From assembly GCA_018701395.1 (NCBI GenBank), contig JABIWU010000090.1, forward strand, positions 62,001 to 126,000: 64,000 bases of DNA, given 5' to 3'. Source of the DNA: Phycisphaerae bacterium. Lineage in GTDB: Bacteria; Planctomycetota; Phycisphaerae; Phycisphaerales; SM1A02. How positions within the stretch are numbered: the stretch's first letter is position 1; each line of letters begins with the position of its first letter. Both the position numbers and the translations under genes were made by a program. Under the pieces are notes generated by a model that saw only the letters and a program-made list of their open reading frames with translations, did not search any database and was not told the origin of the DNA. Below, in pieces: positions 1-8,507 of this stretch.

Positions 1-193
1 TATAGGTGTGATGAACAGTTACCGCTGACGCTTTAATAGTAATGCCGCGTTCACGTTCTAAATCCATCGAGTCAAGTAATTGAGCTTTGGCCTCGCGTTC
101 ACTTACAGCTTTTGTGGCTTGCAATAACCGATCGGCAAGTGTGCTTTTGCCGTGGTCAATGTGTGCGATGATTGAAAAGTTTCTAATGAACAT
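1..193 (-). CDS. lepA: Elongation factor 4 (LepA), N-terminal part only
   Basis: This is the first 64 codons of a translational GTPase; the rest lies beyond the left edge. Seen: the protein starts [23 protein letters not shown], whose G1 P-loop (AHIDHGKS) follows an N-terminal stretch typical of LepA rather than EF-Tu or EF-G. The switch-region segment [16 protein letters not shown] follows, matching the LepA form of the family. LepA is known to act on ribosomes to back-translocate or help assembly. The gene lies 19 bases downstream of rimO on the same strand and is probably the last visible member of the panC-nadD-rimO-lepA run. Identity is firm; completeness cannot be judged. Confidence 0.93.
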   Translation of the reverse strand, partial: MFIRNFSIIAHIDHGKSTLADRLLQATKAVSEREAKAQLLDSMDLERERGITIKASAVTVHHTY

Positions 194-212
194 AAGAGGG
201 GGATTGAGTAGT

Positions 213-1673
213 TTACCGCAATGGGAGCGATACAACCTTTTCTAACTCTTCTGTTGGTCGTGCAATTAAGTCGTAGCCGTCGCTATCTGTAATAGTGCAA
301 CGAATTAATGAACCGATTATCTGTTTATTTTCAGCCATTAAAATGGTGCATGCGTCAACATCAGGTGCCTGTTGTTTCGTTCGACATTGATACAGATGAA
401 TTTCGCCTTCGCCGGTTTCCCCAAGGTACGAGTCGACAAGAATTTCGTGCTGTTCTTCGTTGGAAGCCGCGGATTCCGCTCGCGAAAAAGCAATTTCTTG
501 CTGTGCAAGCATGAGTTCTTCTTCCCGCTGTTGTTTCACTTCATTAGGTACGCGGAGCGATTCGTCGTTTTCCATTGTTCCGGCAACTGTGCCTTCTTCT
601 TTTGAGTATTGAAAAACACCCATTGCTTCAAATGAATGTTTTCGAATGAAAGCGAGTAATTGTTGGTGGTCTTCTTCTGTCTCGCCAGGAAAACCAGTAA
701 TCATTGTCGTTCGAATGCCGACATTTGGAATAGTTGTTCGAATGTCATCTAGTAAGTTGGACTGTATTTCTGCAGAAACATTTCTTCGCATTGCACCAAG
801 CATCGCATCGCTTGCGTGTTGAAGCGGAATGTCAATGTAAGGAAGAACGTGTGGTAATCGTGCCATTGCATCAATCATTTCTTGTGTAAAGAAAGTGGGG
901 TATGCATACATGAGCCGAATCCAACCGCCGCCTGCGGTAGCAACAGTCTCGTTAAGCGCTTCAAGCAAGCCGACTAGTCCAGCTTCGTACTTGATGTCGT
1001 ACCCAAAACTTGTCGTGTCTTGACCAATTAAGTTTAACTCGAAAACTCCAGAGGCAAGTAACTTTTTAGCTTCCGAAACAATTTTGTCCACAGGTTTTGA
1101 GCGCATTTTTCCACGGATAGAAGGGATGGTGCAGAACGAGCAATTTTGATTGCATCCTTCACTAATTCTAAGGTATGCCCAATGGCGGGGTGTTAATTGA
1201 ATTCGGTTTGAATCATCTTCAAAATAACCAGAAGCATCTTTGATGCCACGTGCTCTTGCAGCAAGCAATGCGTTTGCTTCAATCCACTGCGGTGCTTTTT
1301 CTTTTTCGTTGTCATCTTGCATTGCATCAACGATGTGGTCTCGATCGAACACGCCAATTAACGCGTCAATCCCAGGGCACCATTCGAGCAAGTTAGCTCG
1401 GTACCGTTGCACGAGACATCCGGCCGCGATGACTCGCTTAACATTTGAAGATTCTTTTAATGCGACGGCTTCGTTAATTACTTCAACAGATTCATCTTTT
1501 GATGCTTCGAGAAAACCACACGTGTTAATGATGATGGCATCCGCTTCGTTGTGGTCAGCAACAAGTTCATAGCCCGCATCCACCAAGGTGGCGAGCATCT
1601 GTTCGCTGTCCACAAGGTTCTTTGGGCAACCAAGCGAGACAAATCCAATTCGTGTAATTGTTGCGGTGGTCAT
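213..1673 (-). CDS. rimO: Ribosomal protein S12 methylthiotransferase RimO
   Basis: Radical-SAM enzyme that methylthiolates an aspartate of ribosomal protein S12. Seen: an N-terminal UPF0004 domain with three Cys for the auxiliary cluster ([21 protein letters not shown]), then the radical-SAM motif CNQNCSFC followed by [10 protein letters not shown], then a C-terminal TRAM-like segment. The [12 protein letters not shown] opening is the RimO form rather than MiaB. At 486 aa it is somewhat longer than the common 430-450 aa; the extra length lies around residues 120-150, between the UPF0004 and SAM domains. It follows nadD by 11 bases on the same strand. The radical-SAM and auxiliary clusters need the SUF machinery encoded at 39778-45335. 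Confidence 0.95.
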   Translation of the reverse strand: MTTATITRIGFVSLGCPKNLVDSEQMLATLVDAGYELVADHNEADAIIINTCGFLEASKDESVEVINEAVALKESSNVKRVIAAGCLVQRYRANLLEWCPGIDALIGVFDRDHIVDAMQDDNEKEKAPQWIEANALLAARARGIKDASGYFEDDSNRIQLTPRHWAYLRISEGCNQNCSFCTIPSIRGKMRSKPVDKIVSEAKKLLASGVFELNLIGQDTTSFGYDIKYEAGLVGLLEALNETVATAGGGWIRLMYAYPTFFTQEMIDAMARLPHVLPYIDIPLQHASDAMLGAMRRNVSAEIQSNLLDDIRTTIPNVGIRTTMITGFPGETEEDHQQLLAFIRKHSFEAMGVFQYSKEEGTVAGTMENDESLRVPNEVKQQREEELMLAQQEIAFSRAESAASNEEQHEILVDSYLGETGEGEIHLYQCRTKQQAPDVDACTILMAENKQIIGSLIRCTITDSDGYDLIARPTEELEKVVSLPLR

Positions 1674-1684
1674 AGCCCACTATT

Positions 1685-2233
1685 TTACATATATAGCTTG
1701 TTCTGTGCGATATATTGAGCAACTCGGGGGTGAACAAGTGCATCGATGGATTCACCACGGTTGAGCATCGCTCTAATTTCAGTTGAAGTTGCAGAAAGGG
1801 TGTCAATTGGCAACAGAGTTGCATCATTAGTTTCAAAACCAACCCTTGGCATGATTGCGGGGTTTGCAAGTTTCACGATGTCTTCCCAACGGTTCCACTT
1901 CGAAAATTGCGCCCACTGGTCAGACCCGATTAATAATCGTAGTTCAGCATATGAATTACGTAGGGCTTCGATGGTGTCAATCGTGTAACTCATTCCACCT
2001 CTGTCGAGTTCGATGGTAGAAATAGAAGCCCAATCACATTGTTCCAGTGCTAGTTCTAGCATTGCAAGTCGATGGTGTTGTTCGGTTGGCGTTGAATCTT
2101 TGAGTGGAGATCGAAAAGCGGGAACAAACAACACTTCATCGAATGTAAGGTGCTTCATTGCTTGATGTGGAACGGTCACATGCCCACGGTGAGGTGGATC
2201 AAACGAACCGCCATATAAAAGCACACGTTTCAT
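1685..2233 (-). CDS. nadD: Nicotinate-nucleotide adenylyltransferase
   Basis: Converts nicotinate mononucleotide and ATP to deamido-NAD in NAD synthesis. Seen: the N-terminal nucleotidyltransferase signature GGSFDPPHRGH and the C-terminal SATSTEIR motif (ISSTxIR-type) that binds ATP. Length (182 aa) is normal to slightly short. The start codon overlaps the panC stop by 4 bases (ATGA, 2230-2233), so translation is probably coupled to panC. This groups two cofactor pathways (CoA and NAD) in one transcript. Confidence 0.94.
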   Translation of the reverse strand: MKRVLLYGGSFDPPHRGHVTVPHQAMKHLTFDEVLFVPAFRSPLKDSTPTEQHHRLAMLELALEQCDWASISTIELDRGGMSYTIDTIEALRNSYAELRLLIGSDQWAQFSKWNRWEDIVKLANPAIMPRVGFETNDATLLPIDTLSATSTEIRAMLNRGESIDALVHPRVAQYIAQNKLYM

Positions 2234-3018
2234 TGGTTAACTATCCCATTATCAATTAAACGTATATTTCCAAGTCGAACCGCGATAAGTGCCCGTGTTG
2301 TCTGTCCATCGACAGGTTCTAGCAAGGTACTACTGTCTCGAATGACCGCGTACTCAATTTCAAGCCCGTGGTCATCTAGAATATCGGCCATCGCTTCTTC
2401 GGTCGTGCATCGAATTGCTTTGTGTAAACCAAGTGCTTGCGACCGTTGGTCAGTTGTTAGGTAAACATTTCGGCTGCTCATTGCAAGATTATCCTCGTCA
2501 CGAATAATTTCAGCACCTCTTATTTGTAAATGTTTCCAGCGGTCGCCTTCTTGGTCGATGAGTTGCTTGATGACAAGAAACTGTTGGTAATCTTTAAGCC
2601 CAAACACAGTTAATGATGGTTGTACAAGATCAAACAATCGTGCAACGGCGATGCAAACACCTCGAAAGTGCGTCGGTCTGCACGCATCTTCAAGAAGTGG
2701 TCTTGTTGCAGCTAGTGGAAGTTCTACTGTTTCGGGCACATTTGGATACATCGTCTTGACGCTCGGAGCGAATACAACATCTGCACCAACACTTTCTGCG
2801 TAAGCACAATCTTGTTCAAGGTTTCTTGGATATTCATCCAAGTCTTCGTCTGGAGTAAATTGTTCAGGGTTAACAAATATGCTCACCACGACTGGTTTGC
2901 CAGATTGTTTTGCTTCCTTGATTAGCGAGAAATGCCCATGGTGTAGAGCTCCCATGGTAGGCACGAACGCACAACCGAAATAGGCGTTTAATTCCGCAGT
3001 TTTTGTAACAACCTTCAT
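2230..3018 (-). CDS. panC: Pantothenate synthetase
   Basis: Joins pantoate and beta-alanine to form pantothenate, a CoA precursor. Seen: FVPTMGALHHGHFSLI contains the PTMGALH and HxGH adenylation signature, and AMSSRNVYL is the KMSKS-loop equivalent. The 262 aa length is near the family size. It is the first gene of the minus-strand run. The start at 3018 has no Shine-Dalgarno sequence; instead a TATACT hexamer lies 7 bases upstream, suggesting a leaderless mRNA. Confidence 0.94.
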   Translation of the reverse strand: MKVVTKTAELNAYFGCAFVPTMGALHHGHFSLIKEAKQSGKPVVVSIFVNPEQFTPDEDLDEYPRNLEQDCAYAESVGADVVFAPSVKTMYPNVPETVELPLAATRPLLEDACRPTHFRGVCIAVARLFDLVQPSLTVFGLKDYQQFLVIKQLIDQEGDRWKHLQIRGAEIIRDEDNLAMSSRNVYLTTDQRSQALGLHKAIRCTTEEAMADILDDHGLEIEYAVIRDSSTLLEPVDGQTTRALIAVRLGNIRLIDNGIVNQ

Positions 3019-3039
3019 TTGGTGCAGTATACGGTCTGG
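3019..3039 (-). promoter_or_regulatory. Leaderless promoter of panC with CCAGACC element
   Basis: On the minus strand CCAGACC (3039-3033) is followed after one base by TATACT (3031-3026), then 7 bases and the panC ATG. No ribosome binding site lies between. The spacing puts the expected transcription start at or next to the start codon. Inferred from sequence only. Confidence 0.6.
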
Positions 3040-3097
3040 CCCACTTGCACTTCGTAAATTTGTACCGGATACAGGCGGACTAGACCCTCTTGCTTGT

Positions 3098-3103
3098 TAT
3101 AAT
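3098..3103 (+). promoter_or_regulatory. -10 box (TATAAT) upstream of the A-type Fe-S carrier gene
   Basis: A perfect TATAAT lies 34 bases before the start at 3138, leaving a normal leader that carries an AGGAG ribosome binding site. No convincing -35 is visible. The arrangement contrasts with the leaderless starts elsewhere in the window. Confidence 0.45.
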
Positions 3104-3137
3104 GTCATATTGGAATATATTTTCAGGAGTTTTACCT

Positions 3138-3494
3138 ATGGCAGTTATTGTTACAGAATCAGCAGCAAGAGAAATCAACAACATCATGAACCAGCAAGAG
3201 TTAGATTGCGAAACAACGCATCTTCGAGTTGGCGTGAAGGGTGGCGGTTGTTCTGGCTTCAGTTACATTTTAGATCTAACTGAGTCTAAAAAAGAGGGTG
3301 ATGAGCAGTGGGATTACGACTTTGAAATTGAAGGTAATCCACAAACGGTCCACGTCATTTGCGACCCTAAAAGTTATCTTTATCTCAATGGTACAACCGT
3401 TGATTTTAAAGACGAAGTAATGGGTCGAGGATTTGTTTTTGAGAATCCAAACGCCACCAACACTTGTGGGTGTGGTAGCAGTTTTAACGCCTAA
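3138..3494 (+). CDS. A-type iron-sulfur cluster carrier (IscA/ErpA/SufA/HesB family)
   Basis: Small Fe-S carrier that passes clusters to apo-enzymes. Seen: the three conserved cysteines, one in GGGCSGFSY and two in the C-terminal TCGCGSSF (CxC) tail, in a 118 aa protein of family length. The start at 3138 is chosen because AGGAG (3125-3129) stands 8 bases before it; an in-frame start at 3090 would add 16 residues that look like leader sequence. The last 4 bases overlap the end of the convergent fabF gene. It is separate from the suf operon at 39778-45335 but likely works with it. Which A-type subfamily it belongs to cannot be set from sequence alone. Confidence 0.92.
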   Translation: MAVIVTESAAREINNIMNQQELDCETTHLRVGVKGGGCSGFSYILDLTESKKEGDEQWDYDFEIEGNPQTVHVICDPKSYLYLNGTTVDFKDEVMGRGFVFENPNATNTCGCGSSFNA

Positions 3495-4807
3495 TGTTCT
3501 TGAACGAATCGCTTAAGTACAAGCGTATTGTTCTGGCCACCAAAACCAAATGAGTTGCTAATGCAACAATCAACTTGCGATTCGCGCGCAATGTTTGGTA
3601 CATAATCTAAATCAAGGTCAGGGTCTGGATTGTCTAAATTGATTGTCGGAACAAGCATATTAGTTTGAATTGACATCACGCATGTGATGAGTTCGACTGA
3701 ACCTGCTGCTGCAATTAAGTGCCCCATCATTGACTTAATTGAACTGACAGGAACATTTGGTGCATTTTCGCCAAAGACAAGTTTGATGGCCTTCGTTTCG
3801 ATGGAATCATTTTCTTGTGTACTCGTGCCATGCGCAGAGATGTATTGCACTGGTGGTTTCCCATCAATAGAAGAGGTTGGATCGATGCCTGCTTGCTCGA
3901 GTGCGTTGCGAATTGCAGCTGCAGGCCCTCGGCCTTCAGGATGTAAATCAGTAATTCTGTATGCATCAGCGCTTGAACCAAATCCAACAATTTCTGCCAA
4001 CGGTGTCGCACCTCGCGCAAGCGCGTGCTCTAAGGTTTCTAAAACTAACATGCCAGACCCCTCGCCCATGACGAAACCACCACGGTCTTTTGAAAAGGGA
4101 CGCGAGGCTTTCTTTGGGTCGCCATCGAAAGTGGAAAGGGCAGTTAATCGATTGAAGCCAGTAATTCCAAGTGCGTGCAACATGGTGTGTGTGCCACCGC
4201 TAAGCATCACGTCGGCATCGCCACTTTGCAAAACACTTACTGCTTCGCCGATAGCTTGGGTACTTGCTGCGCAAGCAGTGAGGCAGTTAAAAGAAGGTCC
4301 TTGCAAGCCGTACTCTTTTGCAACGTGCCAGAGAGGCATGTTTGGTTCTTGCTCAACTTCACCCCATTCATTTAAGTTTTCCGATGCGTAATTCGCCCAT
4401 TCGACAGGGTTAATTTTGCCGTCGTTGACATCCCAGGAATGCGTATCAATCAACGAGTGGGCTGAAAAATCAAGAACGCCTTCCCCGGCGCCAAGATAAA
4501 TGCCGACTCGGTCTAAATTTAAACCTTCAAAATTTCCAAGACCAGACTGGTCCCACGCTTGGCGTGATGCGCCAAGAGCAAATTGTGAATTCATCGCAGG
4601 TGCTCGGTGAACCGACGCGTCTTTGACGTATTGCTTCCAATCGAATGTTCTCACTTGTCCAGCAAATGTCGTTGGAAAACTTGAAGCGTCAAATCGGTCA
4701 ATTGTTGCAATGGCAGATTCGCTATTGCACATTCGCTTCCAAACAGTTTCTAAATCATTGCCAAGCGGAGTAATCCAACCCATGCCTGTAATTACAACTC
4801 GTGTCAT
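3491..4807 (-). CDS. fabF: Beta-ketoacyl-ACP synthase II-type (FabF-like)
   Basis: Condenses malonyl-ACP with acyl-ACP in fatty-acid or related acyl-chain synthesis. Seen: the full Cys-His-His triad, Cys179 in TACAAST, His326 in SAHGTST and His363 in MMGHLIAAAG, and the C-terminal SNSFGFGGQN motif. Start chosen at 4807 (MTRVVITGMGW) because its ATG overlaps the upstream gene's stop as ATGA and is preceded by GGGAGA; an upstream start at 4840 would lie inside the partner gene. At 438 aa it is slightly longer than E. coli FabF. Translational coupling to the degenerate ketosynthase suggests the two form a heterodimer rather than this being the general FabF (inference). Confidence 0.9.
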   Translation of the reverse strand: MTRVVITGMGWITPLGNDLETVWKRMCNSESAIATIDRFDASSFPTTFAGQVRTFDWKQYVKDASVHRAPAMNSQFALGASRQAWDQSGLGNFEGLNLDRVGIYLGAGEGVLDFSAHSLIDTHSWDVNDGKINPVEWANYASENLNEWGEVEQEPNMPLWHVAKEYGLQGPSFNCLTACAASTQAIGEAVSVLQSGDADVMLSGGTHTMLHALGITGFNRLTALSTFDGDPKKASRPFSKDRGGFVMGEGSGMLVLETLEHALARGATPLAEIVGFGSSADAYRITDLHPEGRGPAAAIRNALEQAGIDPTSSIDGKPPVQYISAHGTSTQENDSIETKAIKLVFGENAPNVPVSSIKSMMGHLIAAAGSVELITCVMSIQTNMLVPTINLDNPDPDLDLDYVPNIARESQVDCCISNSFGFGGQNNTLVLKRFVQEH

Positions 4808-6126
4808 GCGTTGATTCTCCCAAGAACGAGCGCGACACATTGGCCACCTTCGCTCGGTGTAATAACGAGAACTTTGTTGATAGCAAGATCAGTTTGAGAG
4901 CAACGCTCTGCTTGTATGCCCGGAGTTTCTGTACCACCAAGACGCGCAGGAATTTTTTGTTCTTTAATTGCCATTGCCGCAACGCCGATTGAAATGGCAC
5001 CATTACCCGCCATGCAATTTCCTGTGTACGGAATGGTAGTAATCGTTGGAATGGAAGAAAGTGATTCTCCAAATACATTTGTTAATCCTTCGCGCTCGGC
5101 ATCGTCAACTTGTTTTATTCCAGAACCAAGTGGAATAATGACTTGAATGTCGCTAGGAATGCAGTTGGCTTCGTTTAGCGCTTTGTTAACAGCAGAAGTT
5201 ATGGCGTGTGGATCTGCATCAAGTGGTGAGTCTGCGAACGATTGTCGGCAACCAATTCCTTCAACAGTACACCACGGTGTTCCGTTTCTGTTGTTGCACG
5301 ATGTGCTAGATTCAACAATTAAAATGCCACCGCCTTCACCTACAACGGTGCCATTAGCATCAGTTGTGTATGGACTTACAACCGTTTTCATGTCACCAGT
5401 GCCATCTGTTTTTGTCAGTCGGCCCGTGCAATGCTGTCGGTAAAGTGCAAGAGGATTGACTCGATCTTCTGCCCCGCCGGAAAGACAAAGAACCGCGTCG
5501 CCTCGTTGAATTACCCGACGCGATTCCGCAACTGATAGACCACTTGACGCTTCGCAACAAGTAATGGTGTTACTTGGCCCTTGGCAATTATGCACAATGG
5601 TGACATGGCATGCAAGCATATTTGGCAAATATTTCAATAACCATAGAGGGGATAAGTTTTGCATGCCTTCACTTCCCCAATGCGCAAGGTCGAATGAACC
5701 ATTTTCTTTTTGGCTCGTGACAAGTGCTCCACTTAATTCATTTAGTTCTGCAGAAATTAAACCCGCGCCGATATGACAACCAACGCTTGTTGGTTCGATA
5801 GTTGGAGGATCATCGCTGGTTGCAGCGGTAGTTAACCCAGCACTTTGAACTGCATCCGCAGCGGCGCCGACGGCGAGTTCGGTATCTCTACACATAACCT
5901 TTGTCGCTTTTCGGTGACTTTTTGGAACGATATTTTTAACTTTGAACGAATCTTCGTCGAGTTCGCCCGCAACTTGGCACGTAAAACCGCTTGGGTCGAA
6001 TCGTTCGATTCGATGTAAACCTGTGCGACCTTCAAGCATCGCTTTCCAAAGTGGTTCTATGCCAACACCAAAACAGGTGATTAGTCCTACTCCAGAAATT
6101 ACAATAGATTCATCTTTCGGCGACAT
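4804..6126 (-). CDS. Ketosynthase-like protein lacking both active-site histidines
   Basis: Thiolase-fold protein of the beta-ketoacyl synthase family (440 aa). Seen: the start SIVISGVGLITCFG and the region NTITCCEASSG keep the family pattern, and Cys191 sits where the nucleophile belongs. The two catalytic histidines are replaced: SAHGTST becomes IPLGSGI (Leu333) and GHLIAAAG becomes GNCMAGNG (Asn370). It should therefore be unable to decarboxylate malonyl-ACP normally. Paired chain-length-factor subunits of type II polyketide and aryl-polyene synthases are known to lose active-site residues, but those usually lose the Cys, not the His. It overlaps the downstream active ketosynthase by 4 bases. 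Function as a regulatory or structural partner is inferred. Confidence 0.8.
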   Translation of the reverse strand: MSPKDESIVISGVGLITCFGVGIEPLWKAMLEGRTGLHRIERFDPSGFTCQVAGELDEDSFKVKNIVPKSHRKATKVMCRDTELAVGAAADAVQSAGLTTAATSDDPPTIEPTSVGCHIGAGLISAELNELSGALVTSQKENGSFDLAHWGSEGMQNLSPLWLLKYLPNMLACHVTIVHNCQGPSNTITCCEASSGLSVAESRRVIQRGDAVLCLSGGAEDRVNPLALYRQHCTGRLTKTDGTGDMKTVVSPYTTDANGTVVGEGGGILIVESSTSCNNRNGTPWCTVEGIGCRQSFADSPLDADPHAITSAVNKALNEANCIPSDIQVIIPLGSGIKQVDDAEREGLTNVFGESLSSIPTITTIPYTGNCMAGNGAISIGVAAMAIKEQKIPARLGGTETPGIQAERCSQTDLAINKVLVITPSEGGQCVALVLGRINA

Positions 6127-6191
6127 AGGAGCGAATTGTACTGCATGAACTTCTGTTCCTGTAGAATAGGCAAGTTTGCACTAAGGATTCT

Positions 6192-6290
6192 ATGTTTAAA
6201 CTTCAAAGCAATCCACAAAGACGGCTCCGTTCAGACATCCTTTCAGGTCTGACGGTTGCCTTGGCACTTGTTCCCGAAGCAGTTGCTTAA
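6192..6290 (+). pseudogene. Truncated N-terminus of a SulP-family anion transporter
   Basis: A 32-codon reading frame starts at ATG 6192 with AAGGA just upstream and ends with TAA at 6288. The encoded peptide contains RLRSDILSGLTVALALVPEA, which matches the start of SulP (sulfate permease/carbonic anhydrase-linked) transporters. In full-length proteins this segment leads straight into the first membrane helices. Here the frame stops right after PEAVA, and convergent DAHP synthase begins 25 bases later, so the other roughly 500 codons are gone. Most likely a deletion remnant; an assembly join is the alternative. Confidence 0.7.
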
Positions 6291-6314
6291 AAATTAATTT
6301 GTTAAGCGTGCAGT

Positions 6315-7643
6315 TTATTTGCCAAGTTTTTGGCCAATTAGCATTGCAAGTTCAATCGCTTGTTCGTAGTTTAATCTTGGATCGACGAGTGTTTCGTACG
6401 CGTCGCCAAGACCAGATTCATCTAATCCACGAGCTCCGCCGGTGCATTCGGTTACATTTTGCCCGCAGACTTCGACATGCACGCCACCGAGAATCGAATC
6501 AGATTGTTTGTGAACATCAATTGATTGTTCAAGTTCCGAAAGGATAGAATCGAAGTTTCTTGTTTTAATGCCTACTTCTGTTCGTTCTGTGTTTCCATGC
6601 ATCGGATCGCTAATAAACAGACATTGTTTCCCCGTGGCTTTGACAGCGTCAATTAGTTTTGGAAGTTCAGTACTAATTTTATCTGCACCGTATCTATGGA
6701 TAAGCGTTATTCGACCAGGTTCGTTGTTTGGGTGAAGAATATCAAACAATTGTTCGATGTCAACTTCATGCGTTCCAATTTTAATTCCAATTGGATTTGC
6801 AATTCCTTTGAAAAATTCAACATGACCACCATCAACGGTAGTTGTCCGCGCACCAATCCACGGGAAGTGACACGACAGGTCGTACCAACCATCGCGCCGA
6901 GGGACTTGGCGAGTTTGTGCTTGTTCGTAATGTAAATGTAATCCCTCGTGGCTCGTGAAAAATTCAACACGATTTATTGCACCAACAGATTCGCCAGCAA
7001 GCGTTTCCATGAAGCGCAAACTTTCTGCGATTGAGGCAACGATGGATTGGTATTCACTCGCTTTTGGAGAGTGTTGAACAAAACTAAGGTCCCAATATTC
7101 TGGGTGATGCAAATCGGCGAATCCACCATCGATGAGTGCACGAACAAAATTAATGGTCATAGCGGAACGTTCAAAACCACGAAGCAATCTGTTTGGGTTT
7201 GGCGTTCGTGCAATTTCAGAAAATTCAATATCGTTTACTAAGTCGCCTCGGTAACTTGGAAGCGTTACGCCGTCGATCGTTTCGACATCGCTCGAACGTG
7301 GTTTTGCATATTGCCCCGCAAGTCTGCCAACGCGAATGACTCGATTCTTCGTTGAATGCACGAGAACCAGAGACATTTGTAAAAGCACTTTTAGTTGCCC
7401 TGTAATTCTTTCTGGCGTGCAATCCGCAAAGCGCTCAGCGCAATCTCCCGCTTGCAACAAAAATCGTTTGCCGTTGGCGGCATCAGCTAGTTGAGATTTG
7501 AGCGTTTCAATCTCCCATGAGGACACAAGGGGTGGAAGCGAGGACAGTTTTTCGACAGTAGCAGTTAGTGAGGTAGAATCTGCGTAATTTGGCTGTTGTG
7601 CCGTGTTTTTGTCTTGCCAAGATGTTGGATTCCAAAGTGTCAT
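6315..7643 (-). CDS. aroG: Class II 3-deoxy-7-phosphoheptulonate (DAHP) synthase
   Basis: First step of the shikimate pathway, joining phosphoenolpyruvate and erythrose 4-phosphate. Seen: class II (plant/mycobacterial type) motifs QAGDCAERF near residue 68, the RVGRLAGQYAKPRSS segment, and the C-terminal HVEVCGQNVTECTGG. Length is 442 aa. The frame is open upstream through the tRNA-Leu gene to 7793, but the protein-like sequence begins at MTLWNPTSWQ, so the start is set at 7643, 20 bases after the tRNA. No clear Shine-Dalgarno sequence precedes it. The symbol follows the mycobacterial class II enzyme. Confidence 0.92.
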   Translation of the reverse strand: MTLWNPTSWQDKNTAQQPNYADSTSLTATVEKLSSLPPLVSSWEIETLKSQLADAANGKRFLLQAGDCAERFADCTPERITGQLKVLLQMSLVLVHSTKNRVIRVGRLAGQYAKPRSSDVETIDGVTLPSYRGDLVNDIEFSEIARTPNPNRLLRGFERSAMTINFVRALIDGGFADLHHPEYWDLSFVQHSPKASEYQSIVASIAESLRFMETLAGESVGAINRVEFFTSHEGLHLHYEQAQTRQVPRRDGWYDLSCHFPWIGARTTTVDGGHVEFFKGIANPIGIKIGTHEVDIEQLFDILHPNNEPGRITLIHRYGADKISTELPKLIDAVKATGKQCLFISDPMHGNTERTEVGIKTRNFDSILSELEQSIDVHKQSDSILGGVHVEVCGQNVTECTGGARGLDESGLGDAYETLVDPRLNYEQAIELAMLIGQKLGK

Positions 7644-7663
7644 GGTCAAGAATTCCAAGAAAA

Positions 7664-7747
7664 TGCGGGCGAGAGGACTCGAACCTCCACGGGTGTTACC
7701 CCACCAGAACCTAAATCTGGCGCGTCTGCCAATTTCGCCACGCCCGC
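7664..7747 (-). tRNA. tRNA-Leu (anticodon UAG)
   Basis: The minus strand folds as a class II tRNA. The acceptor arm is GCGGGCG paired with CGCCCGC plus discriminator A. The anticodon stem CCAGA/TCTGG encloses the loop TTTAGGT (anticodon TAG). There is a long variable arm (TGGGGTAACACCCGT) and a T arm GGAGGTTCGAGTCCTC. The 3' CCA is not encoded. It lies 20 bases upstream of, and co-oriented with, the DAHP synthase gene. Confidence 0.93.
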
Positions 7748-7803
7748 TGGGTAGTGCAGAGCGGATATGATATGGTGAAACACACTTTCCCAAAGACTTT
7801 TTT

Positions 7804-8442
7804 ATGACTAACTTTGCAACAACTTCAATAATGCCACTTCTCGCTCGTATAGTTATCGCAGCAGCAATGCTGACTTCTGGCTGGGTTAACTGCTTCAGTC
7901 AAATTGAAATCAATGCAGCGATGGCGGACGGGCTCCGTTCAATGCAGGTAAAAGTGGTTACCCAAGTAGTTACTGCAGAGGTCAACGATACTGCCGAGTT
8001 AGCTGGTTCAGAAGCAACAGACGAGAGTGAAATCTCAAAACCTACAAAAGCAGGATCAGACACAACAAGAGGTGTTAATCGAATTGTGTGGCTTATACAT
8101 AATAAATGGCCAAATTTAGGCGGTTGGGGTGTTTTCATTGCGTGGACAGCAGCAGTTGCACAACTTGTTGCTGGAGTTTTATTGTTCGTTGGTTTGTTCA
8201 CTCGACTAGCTGCGCTTGCAATTTGTTTAGCAACTGGCATGGCAATTTATATAATTTCAGGGCTTATGCATGGGATGTTCTCGACGAATCCTTTTGATTG
8301 GCCACTAGATTCGCATCGTTTTTTACAACTTTTTGCAGGCGCTGGTCTGTTCACGCTTTCGCTTGGTTTGCTTTTTGGAGGACCAGGAAGTGTGTCCATC
8401 GATGCGAAGCATGCGAAATCCTCAGTCGCTGAAGAAAAGTAA
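7804..8442 (+). CDS. DoxX-like integral membrane protein
   Basis: A 212 aa protein with four hydrophobic segments. The first is near residues 10-30 (LLARIVIAAAMLTSGWVNC). The others lie after residue 110, including QLVAGVLLFVGLFTRLAALAI and a final LQLFAGAGLFTLSLGLLFGG. This pattern and the LLFVGLFTRLAAL signature fit the DoxX family. A roughly 70-residue charged loop between helix 1 and helix 2 (about residues 40-105) is longer than usual. DoxX proteins are linked to redox and terminal-oxidase systems, but the specific role here is unknown. It stands 65 bases before the vWA gene and may be co-transcribed. Confidence 0.7.
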   Translation: MTNFATTSIMPLLARIVIAAAMLTSGWVNCFSQIEINAAMADGLRSMQVKVVTQVVTAEVNDTAELAGSEATDESEISKPTKAGSDTTRGVNRIVWLIHNKWPNLGGWGVFIAWTAAVAQLVAGVLLFVGLFTRLAALAICLATGMAIYIISGLMHGMFSTNPFDWPLDSHRFLQLFAGAGLFTLSLGLLFGGPGSVSIDAKHAKSSVAEEK

Positions 8443-8507
8443 TTTTATTAAAAAAAGCCATGTAAAAGTGAATCGCGGGAATTCTCGTGTAATCTGTACG
8501 CCAACAG

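Noticed and set aside
3684-4391. Long plus-strand frame inside fabF
   Set aside because: Shadow of the well-supported minus-strand ketosynthase; no motifs or start signal.
7644-7793. Upstream extension of the DAHP synthase frame
   Set aside because: The open frame runs straight through tRNA-Leu; the translated part has no family match and the conserved protein starts at 7643.
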